Positions 10,814 to 39,200 of a stretch of DNA of 64,000 nt are shown here, one piece after another; within the stretch, counting starts at the first letter, position 1; each line of letters starts with the position of its first letter. The position numbers were made by a program, and so were the translations under genes. The notes beneath the pieces are model-generated. The model was not told the DNA's origin and ran no database searches. It worked only from the letters and a program-made list of their open reading frames with translations. Where the stretch lies: assembly GCA_030544235.1 (NCBI GenBank), contig CM060470.1:30706098-30770097 (forward strand). Direction: 5' to 3'. Source of the stretch: Lepturacanthus savala. Its lineage: Eukaryota; Chordata; Actinopteri; Scombriformes; Trichiuridae.

Positions 10814-11309
10814 CCCTCTATTTCATGAAACATTACTTAGACATGGTAAACGTGTTTTTTTCTTTTTTTATTACTTAAAGTGGCCTAAATAATAGATATA
10901 TTTAAGAAATAAAAGAAAAAGTTGTAAACATAGTCTCAGGATAATTTGATGTAATGTAGGTAAATGGGACTCCATTAGGTTCTATGCACTGGTAATTTTC
11001 AATATTTGCATATTGTTGCCATATAGCAACAACTCTATTTCAGCATATTAGAAAAAAGTATAACATCAAAATTGAATTAAATTCAAGTACAATTTTTTAT
11101 TGGTGAAAATCTTCCAAATTGTGAATAAAAGACAGCTGTGAGACAGTGAAAGTCACAAATCAAAAGTCCATGAGGAAAAACGGACTGGCAAACAGGATAT
11201 CCTGGTCATGTGACCTCATAAATTGTAGGTTCTTCAAAAATGAAAGCCCCTTAGAGATAAATTAAGATAAAGTAATTGTTGCCATATAGCAACACTATGC
11301 AATCGAGGG
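10814..11309 (+). mobile_element. piggyBac-like MITE, copy A
   Basis: The element is bounded by TTAA (10810-10813 and 11310-11313). It starts CCCTCTATTTCATGAAA and ends ATGCAATCGAGGG, an imperfect inverted pair. Inside are ATATAGCAACAA and the block CAGGATATCCTG shared with the other copies. It has no transposase. TTAA target and CCC start are piggyBac hallmarks. Confidence 0.85.
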
Positions 11310-11313
11310 TTAA

Positions 11314-13177
11314 TTGATGAGTTGGTCCAGCAGGGAAAACTACTACAAAAAACCTGATCCATCAGACATCATGACTCCTGCACATATTTGTCCTAGCAGT
11401 GCAGTATGTTAAATTCTCTGTTTGAAATGAGACTAACAAATGAGTGATAGCACATGTGCCTGAACCTCTGAACCCGGCCATGCGTAATTACAGTAGCTCC
11501 CACGGTGCAACAGCCTCCTTCCGCTAAACAAACACATTAATGAGTGTTTGTTTTACATTAGTGTCACTTTCTGCCCTCGTGAATCTCTTCTCAGTGCAGC
11601 CGAGCAGAACGGCCGCACTGCAAGGCGAGCACGCATCACCGGAGAGTGGGTTATCTCTTCTAAGTCCATCACAAAGGACTGTGCTGATTTTTCTTTTATT
11701 TTTTTGGATGGATAGATTCTGAGGACGACCGGGAAGCTGTGGGGTTCTGACTGTGCCTTGTTATCCCCAGCATGCTTTATTCATATTTATCCACTGGTTT
11801 GTAACTGATAGTTTTTTTTACCCCCTGGCTACGATTTTCCACATGGCCTGGTTCACTATGCCTCTTCATGCTCGTCTCGAGGATGAGTGGCTTCTCAGAG
11901 GGATCATCTTGGCCCACATACCACCGCCACGCGTTCAGAGATCAGCACTCAGCGGGTTAATGTTTTTTATTCAACTTGTAGGCCCATTCATTTAACTGTA
12001 CGGATGCGCTGAGAATCCATTTTTTGCTCTTATGCCCCAGAACCCAACTCTCTCATACACACATACACACACACACATTTACTCTCAGCAGGGGTGATTG
12101 ATTATTACTACTAGATGGGGCCTCTTGCCTCCTTTGTTGCCAAGGCAACAGTGGACGCTCCAGATGTGCACTAGAGATGAGAGATATGACTTTCCTCTGC
12201 CTCAACACTGGCTTGTGTTTTACAATTTAATGCCATCTTTGAGGCTGTGAGTGGTATGTTCATCTGTGTACCAGTTATGTTTGAGTGCATCATTTATTAT
12301 TCAGCATATACACAGTCCTGCCCTTGTTCAGCAGTGTGTTCCCCTGCTGTCTATAAGCACAAGCGGTTGGAGAGAAGCTGTACATTTTTTGTCACCACAG
12401 TATGAGATGACATTTAAATGACAGCGGGTCTGTGAGATAATACAAATTCCTAGCTTTTGTCTGGCACATGTCCAACAGACAGGTAGTGGTAATAATTCAT
12501 ATTCATTGCATGAGCCTTGATGGATCGGTGGTTTCTCATAAATGCATCTGCAAATTTGTCTCAAGATGGGTAATGGGAGGAAAGAACATTATTCAAACCC
12601 ATCTGTATCGTCTTAATGGAAATCAGCTCCATCGCAGTATCTACTATAAACATGATCTCCAACCCACTGTTTGGATTCACATCCTTATTTGAGTGGTTAT
12701 AGGCACTATTGTGTATAGAGATAACAAAAAGCCAGTAAACAACAGGGAGAGGGTAAACCCTATTAGTAAAATGAGACCAGGCTGGGGATGGTGATTGGCA
12801 GGTTGTCAGGACAACAGCTGGGAGACAGACAGTGTGTAGATTGAGGTCTCAATGAGTGGTCGCTAAGACATACCCACGTATAACACTGCATATATTAAGA
12901 AGCAGGAAGTGAGTCGTGACGACTCAATCCGACCTTATGAGGACAAAAATGGAAATGGCAGAGTAGAAAAAAACACCAGATTATTCATATTAGACGGGGA
13001 AAAATGTGTATGCAATTTTGCATACTGTTCAACAATTTTAATTGGATGTAAGTACCAGAGTGTGTTAAAAAATGTGTGGGAAATTTTTGCCAATGAATGA
13101 GTTTCGGTGACTTAGCAGGAAATATTTTTCCTACAGTAAAAGACACACATGATAGCTGTTAATAAGCCATATTTTTG
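11314..13177. other. No gene seen
   Basis: Noncoding sequence, either intergenic or vangl1 intron 1. Several short open frames are present but none shows family similarity or splice context. Confidence 0.4.
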
Positions 13178-13243
13178 CCATAAAGATTGTGAATGTTTAG
13201 ACTGAAAACACGAATTCAGTCTAAACATTCACAACCTTTATGG
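13178..13243. other. 29-bp-arm hairpin, pre-miRNA-sized
   Basis: The left arm 13178-13206 (CCATAAAGATTGTGAATG and on) pairs with 13215-13243 along 29 positions with one mismatch (A13186 region against C). The loop is 8 nt. The hairpin is 66 nt long. No known microRNA was recognised. Confidence 0.6.
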
Positions 13244-13362
13244 AAAAAATAATCAATTAATTAATTAAGCCCTTAACTGGCAAAGGCTTTGTTAAACCTC
13301 CATTTAACCGGGAATCTGCAATATTTCCTTTTACAAGAGACATGTGTTCAAAATAGCATTAA

Positions 13363-13789
13363 AGGGGACCTATTTTACCTATTTTCCCAGACCACTGGTT
13401 TAATTTTCAAGGTCTATTTATAAAGGCTGATGTATTTTTATGGTAAAAAAGTACTTAATTAGACCTGTAGGAGCAACACAATCTGCCTGCTGATACACTC
13501 ACTCTGAAAAAACCCACTTACCTCCCTACTGAAACAGACACTCTGTTGTGATTGGTCTAGCTCTGTTGGATGTGTCCCGCCCCTCAGAGAGATGTGGTCT
13601 GTCAAGGAAACAGAGGTCAAGGAGGGGGCAGCTACATGGGTCTAGAGGTGGTTAAACTTCCACTCCTGTTGTGACCTCACAATGGGAGCCAGTTCTAAAC
13701 AGCTTGTGTTCAGCCATATTTTAGTAACATTACACACAGAGACCTCAATATCTACAAAGAAATTGTTTTTTTTTCCATAAGCAGCCCCT
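13363..13789. mobile_element. Kolobok/T2-like MITE
   Basis: It is flanked by TTAA (13359-13362 and 13790-13793), begins AAGGGGACCTATTTTACC when read from the second A, and ends GCAGCCCCT. The junction TTAAAGGGG resembles the TTAAAGGRR ends of T2/Kolobok elements. Only about 6 bp of the ends are inverted, so the assignment is tentative. Confidence 0.5.
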
Positions 13790-14393
13790 TTAAGACATAG
13801 TTCATAATTCATTTGAGAGGTGTTAAGTATTTAAAACAGTGTTCATGAAACAAGATTGTAGTTTTGTGGGCAGCGTTTCCAAATAGTTTGTCTTGTACGT
13901 TTTGGGTGTATATTACAAAAATGCCAGTTTGCCAAGTGTAGATCTGACTCAGAGGAGACTGAAGATTACCAGAGACAGAAGAAAGCAGTGTGTATCTACA
14001 GGCTAGTCTGCCAGCCAGGAGAAGAATAGTGTCGATATCAATTACAACACAGTCTTCTGTAGTAATGAAACTGAAGATGACTCTGATTTTTTTGATCACT
14101 GGTCAGTCTGCTCCCATATAAACTGAAATGAATGATAAGCATCTGCAATGGTCCCATATGGAAAATGTGGTGCCAGCTCGACAGTAAGTGTTTATCTCTC
14201 CATCTCTCAGGTCAATGTGGCTACCGAAACAGCTCTCTGGGGTTGTTGTTAGTCGTCGTGGATTCCTGAGGCCTGTCTCTATAGCAACCCCTTCTTCCTT
14301 CTCCTGAGGACTGCTGCCAACTTACCCTCCCTGCCACAAGACCAAATCTCTCCTAATCCCCCCAGCCAATCACCGGCTCTCAACCGATTTGGA

Positions 14394-32189
<17,796 letters not shown>

Positions 32190-32540
32190 CAGGCCCAGTG
32201 TGTTGGTGCCAGGTTATCTGGACGTATGTGACTAATAAATACTCAACGGAATTTTTTCAAAAGCATTTTTTTGTACTGTTTTTTTGTACTTATGTTCACG
32301 TTCTTTGCTTAAAGTATCTTTTTGTTCCCTTTACTTTGTCCTGAGAGAAATGAAAGACGATGAAAGACAGAAGAACAGGAGGGAATATGCTTGGATGTCT
32401 TGACATTTGCAGAACATAGTTCAGGTACTCCTCTATGCACTACAGAAGACCCTCACAAATTTTCCTCTTTTAATTACACGTGCCAGTGTGTGCCTGCACG
32501 GGAGAGTTCATTTCTAGGATTGATAGGAGTGTGTGATTTT

Positions 32541-32542
32541 GG

Positions 32543-32599
<57 letters not shown>
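32541..32599 (+). repeat. (GT)n microsatellite
   Basis: About 59 bp of GT dinucleotides. Confidence 0.95.
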
Positions 32600-32600
<1 letters not shown>

Positions 32601-33759
32601 TGGAGTGTAGTGCACTGCACACCCAGGATCTGTCTCCAACCTGTCTCCTCTGTCTTAGTGTTACCATAGAGACCAAAAGCCAGGTTACCAAGTGATAAAA
32701 ACCGAACCCTTTTTACCAAAATTGCTCTTTTTCAGTCTTTCGAAATTATTTAACATGTCACGTATTACAGATGTATGTACAGTATTTATATGTGAATATA
32801 CTTTATCCCTCCAGACTTTTTATATCAACATTGTGCATTGCTTGAATGACTTTTTCTAACCTTGTGAATGTTTTTTTTTTCATTTTTTATCCTGTCTGTC
32901 TGCGCTGTATTTGTGGAGATAAGTGGATTGTAAATAGTTGAAGATGTTTTTCTAAATGTCAAATCACTGGAATCTCTCAGACTGAAGGACAAACCACAGC
33001 ACAGCTGAATACGGACAATCCAGCCAAAAGACTGTGCGCTAACACGTCTTACTATTTGTTACATTTGGATCTGTACAGTTAGGTGTGTGCATTGTATACT
33101 GAACTTTTTATTAGCCAGATAGGGCTGTTAGGGCTGCGAAGTTGACTGACATTTTTATATCAAACATAAAACCATTGCTGTTGTGATGTTTCATTTCAGG
33201 ACATGAACATTAATCCATCATGAAAGGGGTCCATCATTACAAAAATTCTCTGCCAAGCATAAACCTGTCAGCTGAGTGAAATACACTCAGTTATGAGGTT
33301 TTTAGCTGCATGAGATGAAACATCTGAATAGTTGAAAGCAGATTTAATGAGCTATTTCAAAAGATTCAACAAAGAATCCTTTTTTAAAAATAATAGCCAT
33401 TTGACTCATGCTGCCAAGTGTTTAAACATGAAAGTGAATTATTAAAGTCAGTATTCCTGCATCCACTATTTTGTATGTGGACTCATACTGTCACGACTGC
33501 CACCTGTCTGCAACTACTGGAATACGAACACTGTCCTTCAGCGTCAATCAAGCTGTTATATGTATTTTTAAATCCTCTGTATTTATGAGGCAGATTACAT
33601 TGTAAAATTCATATTTACACAAGTGTTGCTATTGTCACTGACGGTGTAGTTTTAGGATTGATGTTGATGGTTGTGAATACATTTCTGTCTTCTTGACTAC
33701 ACGTGTGCCTCAGTTAAACACATTTGGGATGTGCTCAGCATAAATGTGCAGTTTCCTTC

Positions 33760-33760
<1 letters not shown>

Positions 33761-33820
<60 letters not shown>

Positions 33821-33877
33821 CTGTGTTTGTGTCTGTATGTGTGTGTGTGTGTGTGTGTGTCTCTGTGTGTGTGTAGG
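33761..33877 (+). repeat. Interrupted (GT)n microsatellite
   Basis: Two GT runs separated by ATCTGTGTTTGTGTCTGT-like units. Confidence 0.95.
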
Positions 33878-34460
33878 AGAGAGAAATGAAACACTGAAAA
33901 AAGACAGATTTTTCCAAGTTCCTTTTTTTCACAGCAGCTGTGTCAAAGTCACATTTGTAACAAAATAAATACTTGTTTTGACCTTTTCAAGGCATTTCTG
34001 TGTTGTTGTATTTCTATATAAACATTATTGATGGTATGGTATGAAGAATGGTGATGTTTTTTCTATAATCTGATATTTTGGTTGACAGTAATAGAGCAGT
34101 TTCATCATTAACATAATAACCAATAGTGATAGTGACATACAACTTCGCCTGTAGTTGTATTGGTTATGCCGAAATTGGAAATACTCACTTTAATCTCCAA
34201 TGTATTTCTTGGTTGTCAGAATTGTTGTATTGCAGCGATGCTGTATTTTTTAGTCCACAGAAAAGTGCGGTTTCTTGCATTTGTTTCTGTGAAAAAGGCC
34301 AATTTGCATACAATATTGTGTTATAGTTTAGGACAACACGGGCATCTGAGTGTGAATCTGATTAACACATTAGTCCAGACTAGTTTCTTGGATGCAGCTG
34401 TCAGTAATAATCACAATATACATTTCTTGCACTTTAAATAAACTATGACTTGATTATCAC

Positions 34461-35156
34461 TAGCTGTGTCTGTGCATTTTTGGATTTGATAAAAATAATC
34501 ACATTTACAAAGTAATTAAGGGTTGCTAAAAGGTAGTTAAAAGCTGCACAAGGCAAATAGTTGCTTATTTTACAGTTAACCTAACCGGTTTCATTTCGTA
34601 AGTCTCTGCACACCCATGGATCAAAGAACTTCTCTTGTTATTTAATTGTAGTATGGATTTTCTTTCAATGTGCACAGAAGGAGACAAATTAAGCAATAAG
34701 TCACAGAAAAGAAAAGAGAAGCAGCAAGAGAGGAAGCGACACATGAGGAATTATCAATGAAATGAGTTTTCCTGCGTCTATCCGTGTAAAGACAGTATTA
34801 TCTCCCTGTGCAGCTGCTGTCTGCCATATTAATTCAGGTGAGAAATAACCCCAATGGAGGAGGAAGTGGTGTGAGATGAGAAAAGAGATTAAACATGTGC
34901 TATTACAAATGGAGTCTTAATCTGGCTTCACAAAATTCAAACCTGCCATCTTCCCCTGGCAGAAAATGTACATTTTCTTGGTGAACTAGACATCAAATCT
35001 TATAACAGCTGAATTACCTGAAAAGAAGAATACTGAGTATAGGAAAATGGAGACATGAACACATATTTAGCTGCAAGTTTGGAGGGAAATGTGCCACAAT
35101 TCAAGGCAACAAATTGATTCTAAGTTTAAAAAAAGAAAGAAAGAAAGAAAGAAAAA

Positions 35157-35200
<44 letters not shown>

Positions 35201-35407
35201 AAAATGAAATGAAGTACCTAAAGCACTCTTTCTGTGTTTTTGTTGATGGATTAAGGATCAGTGACAAAATTGCCATGTGGTTTAACACTAAAATCTTGGT
35301 AACAAGATTAAAAAAAGGTTTTATAAGCAAGTGCTCTCAACAAGTTTTATATTCTAGGTGGATTTTATATTTAAAATGTACCATTCTTACACCATTTGAC
35401 ATTTCAT
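34461..35407. other. No gene seen
   Basis: Intergenic sequence between the convergent vangl1 and casq2 genes; holds the GAAA tract at 35128-35203 only. Confidence 0.5.
35128..35203 (+). repeat. (GAAA)n microsatellite
   Basis: About 76 bp of GAAA units with one AAAA interruption. Confidence 0.95.
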
Positions 35408-35734
35408 CAGTCAGTCATCTTCTATACCCACTTATTCCTCATTAGGGTCACATGGTCTCCTGGAGCCAATCCCAGCACATTACAGTGAGAGGCAGGGATA
35501 TACCCCTGATGGTCGCCAGCCTATCATGGGGCACACACACCATTCACTCATACCTACGCCAATTAACCTCAGCATGTTTTTGGACTGTGGGAGGAAGCCA
35601 GAGTACCCGGTGAAAACCCACGCAGACACGGGGAGAACATGCAAACTCCACACAGAAAGGTCCCAGACCCAGGACATCTGGAACCTGCGACCTTGCTGTG
35701 AGGCAACAGTGCTAACCCCTGCGCCACCGTGTCT
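35408..35734 (-). mobile_element. tRNA-derived SINE, reverse strand
   Basis: Reverse-complement copy of the 5957 SINE, from the (CAGT)n tail to a head ending CCCCTGCGCCACCGTGTC, which holds the A box; the B box is mutated (GAACC with CATCTG). Lies between the 3' ends of vangl1 and casq2. Confidence 0.85.
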
Positions 35735-35994
35735 CACCATACAAAATCATGATTTAAAAAAAAAAAAAGAAAGACAGTGATACCAGTTTTATTATTTATG
35801 AATCCCAAAACCTATTCCCAGCTTATTTACATATTGTCAAAAATGGCGTTTGTATGTTAGACAGACATATTATCAGCATGCACACATTCAGTCCAGATTT
35901 GGAATTCTGCCTTAGTGAGAAGTTTACAGTCGTTTCTCTGCAGTCCATGTTCAAGTCTGAAGAGAAAAAAGCTGTGACAAGATTTATTGTTGAA

Positions 35995-36264
35995 TCACTC
36001 ATCATCATCATCGTCATCGCTATCATCATCATCGTCATCATCATCATCATCATCGTCATCATTATCATTGTCATCGTCATCATCGTCATCATCATCGTCA
36101 TCATCATCATCATCATCATCGTCATCGTCATCGTCATCATCATCATCATCGTCATCGTCCTCAGTGTTGACTTTCCCAGAGAGCACATCTTCTATCCAGT
36201 CCTCTAGCTCCTCAGCAGTGGGCAGATCCTCCTCATCTTCCATCTCCATCCACACACTGTCAGC
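35995..36264 (-). CDS. casq2: casq2 coding exon 11 and stop
   Basis: Residues 340-428: ADSVWMEMEDEEDLPTAEEL, then EDWIEDVLSGKVNTE and the Asp tail. The tail is coded by GAT/GAC triplets (plus-strand ATC/GTC, 35998-36159). Acceptor tttgagcag. An AATAAA lies about 10 bp past the stop. Confidence 0.95.
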   Translation of the reverse strand, partial: ADSVWMEMEDEEDLPTAEELEDWIEDVLSGKVNTEDDDDDDDDDDDDDDDDDDDDDDDDDDDDDDNDNDDDDDDDDDDDDDSDDDDDDE

Positions 36265-39200
36265 CTGCTCAAACACACACACACACACAAATGGAGGTCA
36301 ACCAACATCCCCAGAAACCCAACCTGGCATTGACGTCACATCAGGAAGGTCAGTTCATCAAAGACTTACATCTGTAACGTTGACAACTCCGATCTGTGGT
36401 CGAAACAGATCCACCTTGAAGGTTTTCTCCCAGTAGGGGATCAGCTAAAGGGAGTCAAAAAAAAGACATCACATCAGAGCTGCAGCTTATGAGGTGATTC
36501 TCGTCTTGCCCGTTGTGTTCAATGTGACACAGCTCACCAGGGGAAAGTCATCTGGGTCAATCCAGACGATGCTCAGGTCAGGTAGGTGAGTGTTGTCACG
36601 GGCCACCTCCTTCAGGATCTCCAAGAACTCAAAACCATCTGGAAAAAAAGTAAGACATCATCATTCAGAACCCTGCTGAATGTTGAGAGCAATGTCAGGA
36701 CACATCCATCCATCTTAGTTACATCTTAGATACAGTGTGACATTTTTCATTTGCTCTAAAAAAAAACTCTTGTTGATGGCATGTTATTCAGAGTTTATTA
36801 ATATTACATGCATGTCCAATCGAAGAAAATACAGAAGCACAGAAACACAAACAGAGAGAGTCATGCATTATATAGATATTTGCTCTCCTCTAGCTCTATT
36901 TTTGTTCTCCACCCACTCTTGAGGGAAATATCTGGTTGGTTTTAGCTGCTAAATGTTCCACTCTGTTCACCAGCCATTCACTAACTGTCTGTTTGCCATT
37001 TGGTGCACAGTGGGCTTTTAGAGATTTTTTATCTGAACAGCTGCTTACTATGCTGCCAAAAATTACACTGTAAGAGCAGCGAGAGGTAACCAAAACAGTC
37101 AAGTTGTGGGTTGATCAGCTAAACAATGTGCTGACACTCACTATAAAAGCAGAGCTGAGAGGGGCTTTTGTAAAAATAAATAAAGAAAGAAAAAAAAGCC
37201 TTTTCATGAGTTGCCTGTTTTTGTATTTATTTTTAAATATGTCTCTTTTTATTAAGGCACTATAATGTTGCAACAGCCTGTGTGTCTGACATGAGCTGTA
37301 TAAATAAGAAGTCTTTTGAAAGTAGAAGAAAAAGGTGAGGCAGCATTCAATATTTTATGCTCCAAGCTGATTCAACAGCTAATATGCTGATATCTTTAAA
37401 ATAGGAAGTTACCTCATTAGCTCAGTTTGAACTGTCTAAACTTTTTACTGGTTTTATAAAAAAGGTGTTATATTTAAATAAGGTTATCCGCCCAATAACA
37501 AAAATAGTGGTATAACATTTAAATGTGTTCTCACCAGGATCCTCCTCCTCTGCAAAAGCCACAATATGGATACCTTCAATGTCATCTTCCTGAGAAGAAA
37601 AGGGAAATGTCAGGTCACTTTAATGTCAGAAAAACTCAATTTAAAGTTGTTAACCCTCTGTTGCATGAAAAGGGGGCTTTTAATTAGGAAGGACATGCAT
37701 TACAATTTCCCTTTTTTTCATGGACATTTCAAATGTGAGCATCATTAACTCACAACTGAAGGTTTTCTTTTATTTAAAACTTCTTTTATTCAAAATATTT
37801 TCACCAAAAAATTTAACTCACTTAAAAGTGAAAGGGTAAAAAAGGGTAAGTAAACTTTATGTTTGTTTTTACATTTAATAAATGTTGAAGTTGTTTTTTA
37901 TATAATATTTATAAATTCTTAGAGCATACAACCTAATGGAATCCTATTGACCTACATAGCATGAAGCTATCCTGAGACTATGTACAACTTTTCTTACATA
38001 TTTTTCTTATTTATCTATTATTTAGATCATTTTAAGTAATAAAAAGTTTTTAAAAAATTACCATGTCTAAGTAATATTTCATGAAATATAGGGTTAATGT
38101 TGCTTCTACAACTCACCCATGTCTCAAACATATCTTCTGCACGCAGCTTTCTCAAAGTCGGCCTGGAGACAGAAAAAATACTGTGAGCTGCATGGACGCT
38201 GCAGTATGTGTGGATCTGAAAAACCCATAATACAAATTTGTTCAAGTATCTTTGCAGTTCAAAGTAGCTGTTAGTTGACCGTCTGTGTTCAGTTATGAAG
38301 TCCACCAGCTCCTCTTCAGAGTGCGGCTTCCCTGGGATGGTTACAGGCTCCTCCATGAAGGGCTCGTAGAAATCCACCTCGTTCAACTTCAGAGTCAGCT
38401 CCTTGGCCACCTGAAGCAGCAGAGGCAGATCACTCCAAGAAGACTCTTGTATCTATGTGATTATTTGTGTGTTTCTTTCTTTCTTTCTCACTCACAGATT
38501 TCTCAAACGTGGCAAAGAACTTAATGTAGGGCTGAAACTGCTCTGCAGCTTCTTTAAACGCGTCATAGTCTGCAGATGACAGCAAACAGAGAGAAAGTCC
38601 ACGCAGAACAGTGTTGTTATAATGTTTTATCTCGCATGTCTTGCTTCCTTGATTACACATCTGTTTGTGCTATCTTTGGCTGGACATCACAGAGCGGAAA
38701 TAGCTGAACTTTGACCTCCACTTAATGCTCCCACACAGTTGGTCAGATGGGATGTGGCCTACAGCTCATCGCCACAAGTAAATTACGCTAGACTCAGTTC
38801 TTCCACAGCGCATGAGAGGGTACAAGGCAGGGGCAGCTGTGTGCTTTGGACAAGACTGGTGGTAAAAATGGATGTGTAAATCCATGGAGATGAGGGGGTT
38901 AAAATGCCCTCATGTTATAATGAAGGGCAAAGGGAGCCCATCATAGGACAAGCAGACACACACTAAGCTACTATGCTGTGTTGAGACTGTACAATTTAGA
39001 GTAAAAACTGCGTTTTAGACACATCACATGCTCACGTTCAGAGTCCTCGCTCTTGAAGTAACCGACGAGGCGGATGTCTTCCTCCAACCTATCAAAGGCT
39101 CTCAGCTCCAGAGCATTCCCTATCACCTCCACCGGCTCCTCCAGCAGCTAAGGACAGACAGAGGGAGGGAAAAAAGAAAAAGGGTGAGCTTATAACTTCC

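Larger units (their letters stand above)
32190..34460 (+). other. Probable vangl1 3' UTR
   Basis: Noncoding sequence after the vangl1 stop with AATAAA candidates near 33964 and at 34437-34442. Contains (GT)n at 32541-32599 and 33761-33877. The true polyadenylation site cannot be told from sequence alone. Confidence 0.45.

Noticed and set aside
36001..36207. Plus-strand Ile/Val- or Ser-rich open frames across the ATC/GTC repeat
   Set aside because: These are antisense frames of the casq2 Asp-tail repeat; the casq2 frame has splice sites and family similarity.
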